Assembly (NCBI GenBank): GCA_947172415.1 | Contig: OX359197.1 | Location: 2,480,001 to 2,544,000 of the forward strand | From: Chondrosia reniformis | Lineage: Eukaryota > Porifera > Demospongiae > Chondrillida > Chondrillidae | Length of the DNA stretch: 64,000 nt | Reading direction: 5' to 3' | Shown here: in pieces, positions 23,079-34,300 of the stretch | Numbering within the stretch: the first letter of the stretch is position 1 | Layout: each line of letters opens with the position of its first letter | Notes under the pieces: generated by a model | What the model saw: only the letters and a program-made list of their open reading frames with translations | Databases searched by the model: none | Told to the model about the DNA's origin: nothing | Program-made: the position numbers and the translations under genes

Positions 23079-23199
23079 GATTAGGGTAGCTGGGTACAGG
23101 CTTTTGTCATTAAAATGTGGGATCAGGTGTATTTCCCGGACCAGAGCGCAAACCCTAACCCTAGCCCTAACCCTTTTTATAGGGAATTCATAGTAGGGT

Positions 23200-23530
23200 G
23201 GTATACCATGAAGAGAGGCGGCATCTCACAGGAGGGAGCTGGCGATGCTGAGAAGCGGCAAGTAGGTTACACTACGTTCCAGAAGTGGCAACGTGAGCTT
23301 GATCACGAGCACCAGACAATGTCGTAGCTGGATTTCTCTAGTGAGTACGAAGGCGGAAAGAAGGTGGTGAGCCAGCTAAATTGCAGAGTGTGTAACGAGT
23401 TCGTGGACAGAATCCGCGGGAGAAAGAACTTCAGCGACAAGTGGATCATCAGCTGGATTGCCTCCTCAACCTATGCTCCAAACACTCAGGCATTTACACT
23501 GTACGACGTGCATGACTGACCAAAAATTCA
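23200..23530 (+). pseudogene. hAT/ZNF862-like N-terminal zinc-finger fragment inserted in R1-C
   Basis: The frame reads GYTTFQKWQRELDHEHQT, an in-frame stop where Trp is expected (23325-23327), then LDFSSE, VVSQLNCRVCNEFVDRI and RKNFSDKWI. This KWQ...L.C.VC....I..RKNFS..WI pattern is the N-terminal finger region of hAT-derived proteins of the ZNF862 type. Base composition is less AT-rich than its surroundings. It is absent from copy B, so it arrived after the tandem duplication. Only the finger region is present. Confidence 0.6.
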
Positions 23531-24199
23531 ATATGACCGAACAAACTCAGGAGTGCTTGGACATTTGACCAAGCAACCAAAAAACCCTATTTCAACCACT
23601 GTATACGAGCGTTACATTTGTCTTTTAGCTTAAGCTGAGTGACGTTTTCGTAACGCATAAAAACGAAAAGTCGGTATTCGGTTTAATTCCCATGTCAAGT
23701 TGATTTTAATGTGATTATAGCTGTGCTTGGCTGTTTTCTTTAGATTAGATAAAAACAATGTCAATAATCGTCTTGCCTTCCTTCCACAAACGAACGATTT
23801 GTTAATGTAGGTAAGAGGATGCTTTAGCTGTCATTCCTAGTTGAATATCGCGAAGACAAAGTCGCACAATGAGAAAAATGTATGATTATTAACACATCGT
23901 CGTCATGGAAACAATTGGATTTAAAACTTTAACAGTAACGACTTGTAGAAGAAGCCTTTCTGAAGAAAAGTCAATGCTAAAGAGTTGATAAAGTATGTAT
24001 TCATTATTCTGTACATTATAGTATCGAAAATATTTTTCAACGAGTGATACTCGCCCAAGTAACTGTTATACACTTGTGAGCATTATTTTAGACTTGCGTG
24101 TACCTTGTTAAAAAAACTTTAATCGCCACAGTATGAATAGCATACGACACCTGAGATCAAGCGTGAAGAAATCCATGGGATTTTGGAATTTCAGCCCAG

Positions 24200-24637
24200 G
24201 TGGATGGAGATTGTATTCCACTATTTGCAGTTTTAGAACATACTCAAGGTACAGTGTATCCTATTCTACTCAAAGATTCAGGGTCTGTGATGTTAGATGT
24301 TCCTAAAGGGAATGTCCTAGTATATCAACATCGTTGGCATCTGCTGAAGGCAACATCCACTGTTCAGATGCAGATCTCTAACTGTCTGAGTGCACTCAGA
24401 GTCAAGGTGAAGGCCTTGAAGAAATTATTGCAAGACATTGCAGTTGTTGATATTACATCTATCAACCAGATCCGAATGGAGGTTAGGATCAATGGTAGTT
24501 ATACCTTTTCACAGTCCTTTGCCATTTTCAGATGGTATGTATCAGAAGAAGATGAACTGCCAAAAGTGTGCTGTATACGGATCAAGTTACCTGGGTTAAT
24601 TGCCTGGATAATATATCCAGCTGTTTTCAGGAAATAG
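24200..24637 (+). CDS. Unrecognised 145-codon ORF, probably a fragment
   Basis: Open frame from MDGDCIPLFAVLEH to a stop at 24635-24637, with ordinary protein-like composition (balanced hydrophobic and charged residues, repeated VKALKKLL-type helix). The same strand continues in another frame with AIQKHYLACLFHCFG, suggesting a frameshift, and the coding-like text is cut at 24827 by foldback copy E3. It could be part of an unidentified transposon protein. No family name is justified. Confidence 0.35.
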   Translation: MDGDCIPLFAVLEHTQGTVYPILLKDSGSVMLDVPKGNVLVYQHRWHLLKATSTVQMQISNCLSALRVKVKALKKLLQDIAVVDITSINQIRMEVRINGSYTFSQSFAIFRWYVSEEDELPKVCCIRIKLPGLIAWIIYPAVFRK

Positions 24638-24826
24638 AAAAATGCAAGCGTTCAAAGGCAATGACAAGAGCAAACTAACAGCAATTCAGAAACATTACCT
24701 GGCTTGCCTATTTCACTGCTTTGGATATTACCTTGGGAGATGGATGAGCCATTTAAATAAAACCAGCATACCTGGAAAGGACTTCTATTTCAGGGAAGGT
24801 ACATGCAGGTGGGTGGATTGACTAGA

Positions 24827-26002
24827 AGTAGGGATCAATGCGCCCAAACATAAAGAGATGTGTATACACTCAATCCTTCCTTATCTGGACACCTTGGGAC
24901 CAGGCACTGTCCGTAACTCAGAAATGCCCAAAACTCAGAAAACTTTTAAGAGTATAGTTGCTTTATATACAAATCGTTAAGGTACGACATTGGCTGTTTG
25001 AGGAAAATGAATTTCAAAATTGACTTCACACTTTGCCGCCGAACATGTTAACTATTATTCACATTCTTGGTGACTAACAAGATCGGTAAACACGTTTGCT
25101 TTCAAAAACGGCCCGTGCGCAAATGTTGCCATTGCTATTTTGTTAACTTGCTGAATTAGCAACCACTTCATGCTGCCCGGTAGAGGGACGTGGCCGTATC
25201 TGGGGTGTCCAGATAAGGGAGGATTGAGTGTAGTTGAGTTTCAGTATGTCACTTCTGCAATGTTAGCCTTTCTATATGACCGCTGTCTTGTTTTGTTACT
25301 TTTTCTAGATGTGTCAATTACTGATAAAGTGCCATCCCTACTTTTTAACTTTATTTCTGAATATTTTTATTTAACTTGTATTGCCCCTTTTTTCTTGTTA
25401 ACATTTGTTTCAAAGTTTTCTTGGCAAAAACTCAAAATAAAGTAGCAAAATAGACGATACAATCGAGAGCTCTAAATAAAAAAATGGCATTTTAAAAGGC
25501 CCATAATTTGTCAACTAAGTTTATACCGTTCTTTTACATTCAGTTAGGATATGATAGGGACCATAATTGTTAAGATTACGACTGTATATAGGCCCTGCAA
25601 AGCGGATTCCAATGCGGTTGGTGGCAGTACCACCAATTTTCTTTAACTTGAGTTACTTATTTATATACTGAGAATTTGAAACTTAATAAAAAATGGCATT
25701 CGAAGAGGCCGCCCTATTTGGCACCATTAAAAGTACAAGTACTAAATCGTTATTAATGTTTATGAACTAGGGAATAGGCTACCTATCTGAAGAATGTTAT
25801 GTACCTGCATAAGTTTGCATGTTAGCACTAGCTCACTTGAAAAAAGAATGAATCTCAGAATTTGGCCTATTGTAGTTTAACCATTCTGGGAAGGTTGTAG
25901 AGGTATTGTTGTTGATTTATGAGGTGTTATTGACAATACATTGGATTAGACGGCGATGTTTTTTTCGGCCATTCCTACTTAGAGAGTACTGCCATACTCT
26001 CT
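24827..26002 (-). mobile_element. Foldback family E, copy E3, without palindrome
   Basis: Left end agtaggga / gcgcccaaaca (24827-24850) matches the 3' end of copy E1. The right end is cattcctactt followed by the 22-bp hairpin agagagta-ctgcca-tactctct (25981-26002). The body matches E1 in reverse, including acattggattag and ttcggccattcctac. Unlike E1, E2 and E4 it has only one arm, so it shows the form before palindrome formation. It is itself interrupted by a MITE at 24867-25230. Confidence 0.75.
24867..25230. mobile_element. 364-bp MITE with CACTCAATCC ends, TA target
   Basis: The ends CACTCAATCCTTCCTTATCT and the reverse complement with one change extend as inverted repeats for about 25 bp (to ggacacc). 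TA flanks both sides (24865-24866, 25231-25232), a mariner-type duplication. Removing it restores continuity of foldback copy E3. No coding capacity. Confidence 0.75.
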
Positions 26003-26029
26003 GATATATGCAATACTATATTCAGGTGC

Positions 26030-26740
26030 TCAGTGAATCAATGGCCAAAGCAATGCTGTGGTGCAATGAGAGGACTACACAAAGGACACAACAGCCATAG
26101 AGCAGTGGTCCTCCTCATGGACCGTTTCTTTGACATGTTCAATGTCAGTAGCCTGATAGAGGTGAAAAGGACGAGGAAAGCTGAACGAGACCCGTATTGG
26201 TCAACAAAGGACTGGAGGTTTGAGATGAGTTATTGTACTTGTAGAAAGCATACAGGCACATAGCATGTCCTGTATAGATAGATCTCCACAGTTACATTTA
26301 CATACAATTTGCAGTGGCTATAGTATTTGTTTCAGGTATATTTCAAGGAATGGGAGGATGAAGCAAATACAAAGGAAGGCTATAACCAATTGAGAAAGCA
26401 AGAATGCTCTTGAGTCATGATACTCTGGAAGGACCAAGAATGACAGGTGCATCATATACATGCATACATGCATTGTAGTTTTATGAACATCATTTGCACC
26501 ATATGTACCATGCATGCATCCTACACATATGTACAATCACACAACAGCTTATGCTACATCTCACAATTCTCCTTTATCATTTGTATTAGTGACTTCATTT
26601 CTGGAGGTGGGCCCTATCCTGTTAGCTACACTAGAAGTCAAGTTTTTGTTGACTGAGAGGTTTTGCCAGGATTCTCTGGAGTCCTACTTAAGGATCAGAG
26701 GAGGAGGGGCCACATGGAGCTCCATAGAGGTTTGCTGAGT
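26030..26740 (+). pseudogene. P-element/THAP9-like transposase fragment
   Basis: Blocks in order: VLLMDRFFDMFNVSSLIEVK, DWRFE, YFKEWEDEA, then after a short break SHDTLEGPRMT, and at 26625 VKFLLTERFCQDSLESY. The DRFFDxxN motif and the FLLTERFCQDxLExY motif mark the C-terminal half of P-element-type transposases (THAP9 relatives). Frames change several times and stops are present. The THAP finger and catalytic front half are missing. It abuts the hairpin end of foldback copy E3. Confidence 0.6.
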
Positions 26741-26879
26741 TGCATGATTTACTGTATGGTGTTACTGTTTCTTAGGAAGTTAGAAATCTTTAATTTTAAT
26801 TTGTTGCTGTAATAGGAAAATAATGTTGTTGCGGGAAGTATTATCTTTTGTGACATATATAGACATTCAATTATTTAGT

Positions 26880-27660
26880 GTGAACTTGTATAAGATTTAA
26901 ACGTTTGCTGGTTTCCATATCATTAAGTCATATCCATAGTAACAACTACAAACTTTAAGCAATCCATAATATATGTAAAACCCATGCAATTTCTTAGGAG
27001 TCATCTTGTTTGTCATCAGTTGTGCCAACTGCTTGTGAAGTGGTTTCTTACCCTTTGGCTTAAGCCTTGCTGCCACCTTGTAGCTATAGTCTTCTAAAAG
27101 CCTTGGAAAATCCACAAACAGTAACCCATATATAGCCGTATAACATCAGTCAGGAGAAGCTGGCTCTAGATCTCATCCTCAGACAGACTAGTTGTTACCA
27201 TGACCACGCAAAAAGAACATCTTCATTGTCACGAATTGCTTGTATTAATTATTTATCTTTGTTTTATTTGGCCACCTAGTCTTTGCTTAAGCATCGGCTA
27301 CATGCATAGCTGAATCTCCGAAAAACTTGTAAATGTCATCAGACACTGTAAACAATCCTTCCTGATTTATGATGTCCAGCCAGGTACAAGTGTATGCTAA
27401 GAAAGATGCCGCTTCAGCTGTCTCACTTTAGCTACTTTCTGCTACCATACTTAGCAAGCACTGACATACAGCCCCTAATCTCTTATGGGCATATGCTTTC
27501 TGCAGTTTTACAACTAAATAGCCTGCAGTATATTCCATGGCACTCTCCTCTTCCACTGTTGTTGCTTCCTTTATACTTCTGAGTGTCTTCAACTGTGTTT
27601 CATTCGCTTGATTGTATACCATGCTTATGCTGTAAGAGGAGCACTACCTACTCAATCGTT
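26880..27660 (-). pseudogene. Transposon-derived C-terminal region, family uncertain
   Basis: Minus-strand blocks: EEESAMEYTAGYLVVKLQK (27428-27622), then across a frame change TWLDIINQEGLFTVSDDIY, and later DIVRLYMGLLF and LLEDYSYK with a basic run (26897-27115). An EYxAGYxxxKL motif followed by a GLFxVxDxxY block recurs at the C-terminus of several invertebrate transposon proteins, but I cannot name the family. At least three frame breaks. It faces the P-like fragment on the other strand, so it is a separate insertion. Confidence 0.4.
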
Positions 27661-28197
27661 GCCTTCTGGATGAGTATTGCATCTAAGTCTGGGATTACAC
27701 GCTCCAAGTTCTTCTAAATGCACGGAACTTTGAGAATTCTGAATGCATAGAAGAGCGGCCAAAGTGCTGCTTGGAACGAACCTCCTTTCTTCTCAGGTAA
27801 ACCAGTAAGTACCACAGTGGCTCTTTGTGCAAGGTCGAACATAGCGACTGGAGCTCTTGGCGCGATTTGATGAGTGTTCGAATCTACCTCCTGATGGCTA
27901 CATGGTGAAAAATCCTTTCGCTTGTGAATTCCTCCCTAGTTAGCTTAATTACCAAGAATGCATGCTAACCTATGATTCCAGTGGGGAGAGAGCTGATCCC
28001 ACCATTGTACTGGGTCTACACTGAACACCAATGTGCAGCGAACCTTCGTGTGTCAAAGAACGTGCCATTATGCCGGAAGTAAATATCATTGAAATATGAA
28101 ATGGTGACAACCACACGTAGGCAGATGCCAATCGCAGTTGCATAGTCTATGGTTAGTATTTTGCACAAATTATAACTTTACACGTAACAGTTACAAA
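27661..28197. other. Intergenic stretch, nothing recognised
   Basis: No long frame, repeat copy or inverted repeat seen up to the palindrome of foldback copy E4. Confidence 0.4.
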
Positions 28198-28963
28198 ACA
28201 ATAAAAATTTTCTACAAAAATAGTAAAGATGTAGGGATGGCACAAAAAGCCGAGAAACAAGAAAGGGATGTTACACAGTGAAGCATTAGCTATATATGCA
28301 TGAATCATACAACACCCTTGCTTGTAGGATTCATGCATATATAGCTAATGCTTCACTGTGTAACATCCCTTTCTTGTTTCTCGGCTTTTTGTGCCATCCC
28401 TACATCTTTACTATTTTTGTAGAAAATTTTTATTGTTCTCTAGTTTCTGTACTTTTTATGGAGCATAAGCTAGGAATTCGTTGTATTTTAAACCACTTTG
28501 GTTTTGCAATCTTCGACTGATTATGACGTCATTAAAATGGCGAATTTATTGAGGTCTTGACTCTTGAGCCATGAAAACTGTCATACTCAATAATAGCGTT
28601 ATCGCTCTCGCTTCTACAAAAGAATACAGCTCGGAAAATTTAGAGTAATTTCGATTAAGAAGTAGTCCGAAGGCTTATTTCGTTTTTTAGTTACAGCGGG
28701 CGAAGAAGATGAAGAAGATGAAGAAGAAGAAGATGAAGAAGAAGAAAACGAAAATGGGAGATTTCAAAGTTCGTTCGTTTACCAACGATACACGGTCGCT
28801 TGCCTTCAAGGCCAATTTATAGCATGTTTGTTCTATATTCAACTCTACATAGTCTCGTTTTGGCGATTTTCAGCCTAATTCGGAATTTCGCTCCTATACC
28901 AATGTATGAGGAAAACGAAACAACCCGTACCATCCCTACATAGAGAGTACTACGGTACTCTCT
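28198..28963 (-). mobile_element. Foldback family E, copy E4, with perfect palindrome
   Basis: The right end has ccatccctaca then the 22-bp hairpin agagagta-ctacgg-tactctct (28942-28963). The left end is a palindrome with two 109-bp arms (28198-28306 and 28328-28436) and a 21-bp spacer; no mismatch was seen by eye. The arms contain tagggatggcac and gagaaacaagaa, homologous to the arms of E1 with deletions. The body holds a gaagat-type microsatellite (28697-28752). No coding capacity; the two mirrored frames in the arms are by-products of the palindrome. Confidence 0.8.
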
Positions 28964-30071
28964 GATATTCTACAAAAATCGACTATATATCCGTATATGT
29001 ATCCATAAACTATCCCAACGTGTGCCTGTCATGCAAAATTCGCACCCCCTCCAAAGACGGACCCCACATAGCACACTTGGCAAAAATGCACCCCCTTTAC
29101 CCACTTTGGCAGGGGTCCGTTACACCTTCTTGGCCAAAAATGCATCCCTGAGGATTCCATTTTTGCTGCAGGTCAATTTTGCCGTCACACCCCCATAGAA
29201 TGTAAACTTCATTCTGTAATGTACCATACTTCCCTGTGGAATATAGTCCTTGAACCCAGTTCGTACTCAGGATTTCAGTTGCCTTTCATGACTTTCATAA
29301 TATCTAATCCATGAAAGACAGTTAATTTACTTTTCCGAAATAGTTTTACAACCGAGAAGAAACCCTATTTCTTAATCAGTATAAATTAAAATGTTATACA
29401 CCTGTAGTGGCCTTTAGTCCAACCACAGACTTTCTATAGCTACCATGTAATAATACTTAGTATAGACAGTCTACGATTTACTATACACATACCTTTGAAA
29501 AGGTTCATCTTTCACCCTCTTTTCAGCGTCTAGTCCTAAGAATTGCATCTCTAGAGCTCCAACGACATCGAAAGATAAACCGTTTAGGACGTAAATTGAT
29601 CCTTTCGATGTTTGTTTCCAGAGAGGTCGGCAAAAACACGTTAAACTTTTCTAAACTTACGATGTTTTCGTACACGTGTCGGTACCATATACATAAAACA
29701 GCATCTGAGTGCTTTAACATATTCCCAAAGACGGACTTAACTGCAGCTGCCCTGAGCGAGCAGCGTGCACCTCACCCCTACAATACTTTAACTATGTGTG
29801 TGTTCGGGTTTACCACACGCACTTAAAGGCGATGCGTAACTTTTAGATGACGTTTCACTTGCTCCTCCTCAGGGGTGTAAGGTCATCCCTTTCATCTACC
29901 AGCATGTGACTACAGTGATATCCCATTGGACACCACTTACTCCTCAAATTATATTATTATTTACCAAATTTTTTCATCGTCACATATTAATTAATCATCT
30001 AGCCATGGCTGATGACCTATATATATATAAGTAACCTTGAGTTGTAATTCCACCAATACTGGTATACTAAC
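28964..30071. other. Intergenic stretch, no recognised gene
   Basis: Short C-rich lines with tgcaccccc-type words occur near 29040-29170, and small unsupported frames near 29523-29826. A short (ta) run lies at 30018-30030. No repeat copy or motif was assigned. Confidence 0.4.
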
Positions 30072-30765
30072 GGGGTGCCGTTGATGTCAAAAATGCTCTT
30101 AGATTTTGAGTGCGATTTTTTATATAGGACATCCTATTTATTATATAGGACATTCTATTTATTATATAGGACATTCTATTTATTATATAGCAAGTCCAAT
30201 TTTTTTGTATATGTAATTACTGTAATAGAAAATTTTAGACATACATAACGCATGCTACTGAGCATGCTCATTTCTAATCCATGAGTCATAAAGATGGCAG
30301 AAAAAGGGCGACCAAAACTGGATCAGGAATGCCATTCACTCCATCAGAGGTATTACATCTGCAGCATGTCGCATTTATCGTAGAACATACTCTGTTCCTT
30401 CACCCAACAGCCTATGGCACATTGATGGAAACCACAAAATGATAGAGTGGCGATTAGATTCATGGTTGTATAGATGGCTATTCAAGATTGATTACTTTTT
30501 TAAAGTGCAGCAACAACAATCGTGCAAACACTGTGCTTCCATTGTTTACTGCAGCTTGTGAAGAATACGGTATTCCACCAAATGTAAGAACTGACAAAGG
30601 TGGAGAAAATGTGGATGTCTGGCGGTGGATGGAAGCAGTTCGGGGGAGTAATAGAGGTTCTTACATCCTATATAATAAATAGGATGTCCTATGTAATAAA
30701 TAGGATGTCCTATATAATAAATAGAACTCAAAATCTAAGAGCATTTTTGACATCAACGGCACCCC
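30072..30765 (+). mobile_element. TIR transposon with 21-bp repeats, carrying an integrase fragment
   Basis: Inverted ends of 39 bp, apparently identical, begin ggggtgccgttgatgtcaaa (30072) and end with its complement at 30765. Inside each end lies a short array of a 21-bp unit (tataggacatcctatttatt type; three units left at 30123-30190, three right at 30665-30725). Flanks read atactaac on the left and atacctaac on the right, an 8-9 bp target duplication with one gap. Between the arrays is an integrase-like fragment. Confidence 0.75.
30330..30650 (+). pseudogene. rve-type integrase core fragment
   Basis: Blocks across two frames: YSVPSPNSLWHIDGNHK (first Asp), then LITFLKCSNNNRANTVLPLF, then CEEYGIPPNVRTDKGGENVD (second Asp) and GSNRGSYI. 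The WHIDGNHK and VRTDKGGEN motifs belong to retroviral-type integrase cores found in several invertebrate DNA transposons and host-derived genes. The region with the third acidic residue is cut off by the right repeat array. Several frame breaks; inactive. Confidence 0.6.
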
Positions 30766-31315
30766 ATACCTAACTGTCAATTATAAATTTCTTCGCTCAC
30801 TAGATCTAGAAGATCTACCAATCCTACCCATCTACCTTCCTCAATGCAGTCCCACTTATCAGCTTTAGCCACTGGGCTTTTGGCTTTTTGGTCTTTATAT
30901 GTACTGCTGTTCCACTTCATTTTAATGACCTACTCTTATTGCTTATGTAGCTACCACTTTGTAGGTTATTTTCCCATTCCTACACTATTTCTCTCTGCTT
31001 ACAATTAAATACACTTTCATTCCACTCATTTCTTGATAATTAAAACCCTTGCTGTTTTTAATATATCTCCCAATTATAATATATGAAAGATATCAATCTT
31101 GTGTATTCATCTAGTCTTAATCTTACTAATACTCTATAGTTAAACTTACTTCCTTAAATTGTCTACCTTTGCAGTTGACTAGATTGATCTTGATTACATC
31201 CTTCCAATTCTAAAATTGGGTGCATGACAAATCTATATCTGTTTTTGCATATTGATCAAAATTGTTTAGGATAAAGCTTAAAAGAAATAACTACATAAAA
31301 TGCTTTACACACTAG
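30766..31315. other. Dymeclin 3' flank, AT-rich
   Basis: No gene. It lies downstream of the dymeclin stop codon (minus strand) and should contain its 3' UTR; no clear polyadenylation signal was fixed. Confidence 0.4.
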
Positions 31316-34300
31316 TCATAGAGGAGTTCTTTTGGCTGTCTCTTTGTCAGTAACATCTGATGCAACTTCCTGTATATACTGTAACTGAATTCTCTCACCA
31401 TCCCAATACAAGCCTGAATGGCAATAAACTAGGCTCCAAACATAGGGAATAAAGAATTCATCAGGATGATCTTCCTCCACATACTTGAATTTTAGTTCTG
31501 GAAATGACTAATTCAAGAAAAGTAAATATTTTCACATGTATACAAGATGCAGTTGACTGGTAACAACACTTAATTTTGTAAATTATCCTATCACTGTAAA
31601 GCAAGCTGAAGTGACAGATACGTACTATATACATGTACACAAAAAGGTATGTTAATGTGATAGATTAAGTGAAAAGTATTGCAATACTGATTAAGTTCAA
31701 ATGAGCTCAAAACTATGACAAAAAGAAGTTCCAGTAATGCAAATATAAAAAAGTAGTGTATTAAAATACATACCACTTAAAAAGTGTATTTTCATTTATA
31801 CCGGAGAGTACCGTAGTACTCTCTAAGTAGGAATGGCCGAAAAAAGATGGCCGCCCTATCTAATGTATGACCAATTAACACCTTATAGATCGCCAACGAA
31901 GCGATTTTCGGTTATTTGCAGCCATTCATGCACTCTTTTCTAAATGCCAAAACGTCTTCCGACGCTCTACAGCATTCAAAAAGCGGTTAACCAGGAATAG
32001 GCCCATTCCCGAAAATCATTTTTTCTTCTTCTTTTGTGGACTAGCGCTAATATGCGAACTTCTGTGGGCACGTACAAGTTATAAATCGTTATAAAGGTTT
32101 CTGAACTAGGGAATGACAACACTAAGTCCGAATGCGCTCTACAGGAAACAGGTTAATTATGAAAAGCGAAAAATGTGGTCTTCTCGGCTGCCATTTTTAT
32201 AAAAGAGATCATGGTTTTTGGCACATTTCTCTTGTCTGAGACGTTATTTCGAGATTTTCGCCAATAACATTTTCAAATCAATTTAAAACAAGAAGAAAAA
32301 AAGGGGGAATACAAGTAAATAAACAACATTTACAAAAATGATGTTGGAAGTAGGAATGGCAGTGTTCACTAATACATCTTCAAAAAGTATCGAAACAAGA
32401 CACTGATTATATGATAAGGCTAATCATACAGAAGTTGCATATACACTGAAATTTAAGTAACTTACCCATACACTTCTGTGTTTGGGCGCACTAACCTCCA
32501 GTAGGAATGGTGCGCCCAAACACAGAAGTGTATGGGTAAGTTACTTAAATTTCAGTGTATATGCAACTTCTGTATGATTAGCCTTATCATATAATCAGTG
32601 TCTTGTTTCGATACTTTTTGAAGATGTATTAGTGAACACTGCCATTCCTACTTCCAACATCATTTTCGTAAATGTTTTTTATTTACTTGTTGTGTAATAA
32701 ATCATTCAATGGCCCATTAAAGAGAAAAACCATATGTCTTACTCTGAGTTTGGACTTGCTCCAAGTCTTTGAAGCCTGATCTACAATCTGCATCATTTCT
32801 TGACTGGACTGTGGTGTCTGACCCTTTTCTTCAATTTTTGAATTGAAATGTGCAACAATCTAATTTAGTATTTGAACCCATTTGTTACAGTTCATAAAGA
32901 ATAAGAGTATCTGTACTTACCATTTCAATGTTTGAAATAATATCACTAAAAGCTGGGTGAAGCCTAAAGGATTGAAAACTTTCATGCTGATGGAGTATAG
33001 AATATACCAAGTGGGGATTGCCCTTTAAATTCTTAGAAAGGGATGAATTAATTATTTCAAGAATCATCCTCATTACTTCTTCCACTATGGCAAGATCGCC
33101 TGTCTGAAGAAAGGAAAAATATCACTTCAATCTCAAGATTTAACTAGCCTGGTCAGCAGTGAAGCATGAGCAGAGATGGAGCAATACAGTTTATAAAGAT
33201 GTTTTGCTGACATTAGTAAAATACAAAAGGGATGTTTACAGTACTGTACATATCAGCTGATCTTTAAGAGTCATACTACAGTACGCATAAAAAGTAATGC
33301 CTATACTCACGAGAATCGAGGGCAAGTCACTCAGCGAGGCGAGGTGAGTGATAACAAATGGTATTTGAGTAGGAGGCACAAGCGGGAAAAGTGAAGTGCC
33401 TCAACAGTAACTAATTAGCGCTGTAGATACAAATATGTGACAAATTGCTTAGTCATAACACTTTGGGAAGCAAGTGATCGAAAGAGAACAAAAGATGTTT
33501 TCCAGAACAAACTGCAAGACCAACAAAAGAAGTGGGAGAATGTTGTTGTTCAACTGGAGAAGAGGCTAAGAACATTAAAAGAAGATCAAAGAACATCAAC
33601 AGACCTAGTACGGTGATAAATTCATCTATGAATCTTTTTGGAAGAAGTACATGACCGCCATTACCAACATCCAGCCATAGCCAACAAGGGCTAAATTGGC
33701 TTGTGAACTCATCAAGTCTAAGCATCCTGCCCATCTTAGAAGTACATCCAACTGTAATGGCAGTTAAGGAAAGCAGGCTATGGATAAAAATCTTCTAAGA
33801 GCAGTTGAAGGACAATACTTTTCATATTTTCCTATTACCAATGGAGAGAATCAAGCTTCACCATGACATATTTGCTATCAATGAGTGGTGCAGACGAGTA
33901 AATCGAAATTCAAAACACAAATTAATGTAACATCTTAAAATTATTATTTTGACCCTATATATACCTTTATAATTATTATACGTATGTAAATACGTACAAA
34001 GCTTCAGGATAACACTTTCTAATTGAAATGATATGCTTTCTTGTGTAGTTAGATAACTTCGGTATATTCTACCATATTCTACTAGACAACATAGTTGTTA
34101 AAAAAACTGTCACTTTAGTTATTGATTTTTAAACACTCCCTCATCCGTGGATTTGTTGAGCGTTTACCGAGATTTGTCCTCAAGATAGCCACTCGTTATC
34201 ACTCGCCTCGCCTCGCTGAGTCGATTCTCACGAGTACAGGCGTTACTTTCGAAACGTGCCCTAAGTCAAATTTTGTGTATCAGGCATTAATAATAAACAT

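Larger units (their letters stand above)
21011..24180 (+). repeat. Repeat R1, copy C, tandem to copy B
   Basis: Follows copy B head to tail. It is uninterrupted where B has its two insertions, but carries two of its own: the piggyBac-like MITE at 22101-22569 and a zinc-finger fragment at about 23197-23590. Near 22880 both copies keep a short frame containing YGYAR and GFKAAKK. At 23151-23173 copy C has four telomere-like units (aaccctaaccctagcccta), degenerate in copy B. Confidence 0.8.

Noticed and set aside
28153..28520. Two mirrored ORFs encoding the same peptide on opposite strands
   Set aside because: Direct consequence of the palindrome of foldback copy E4.
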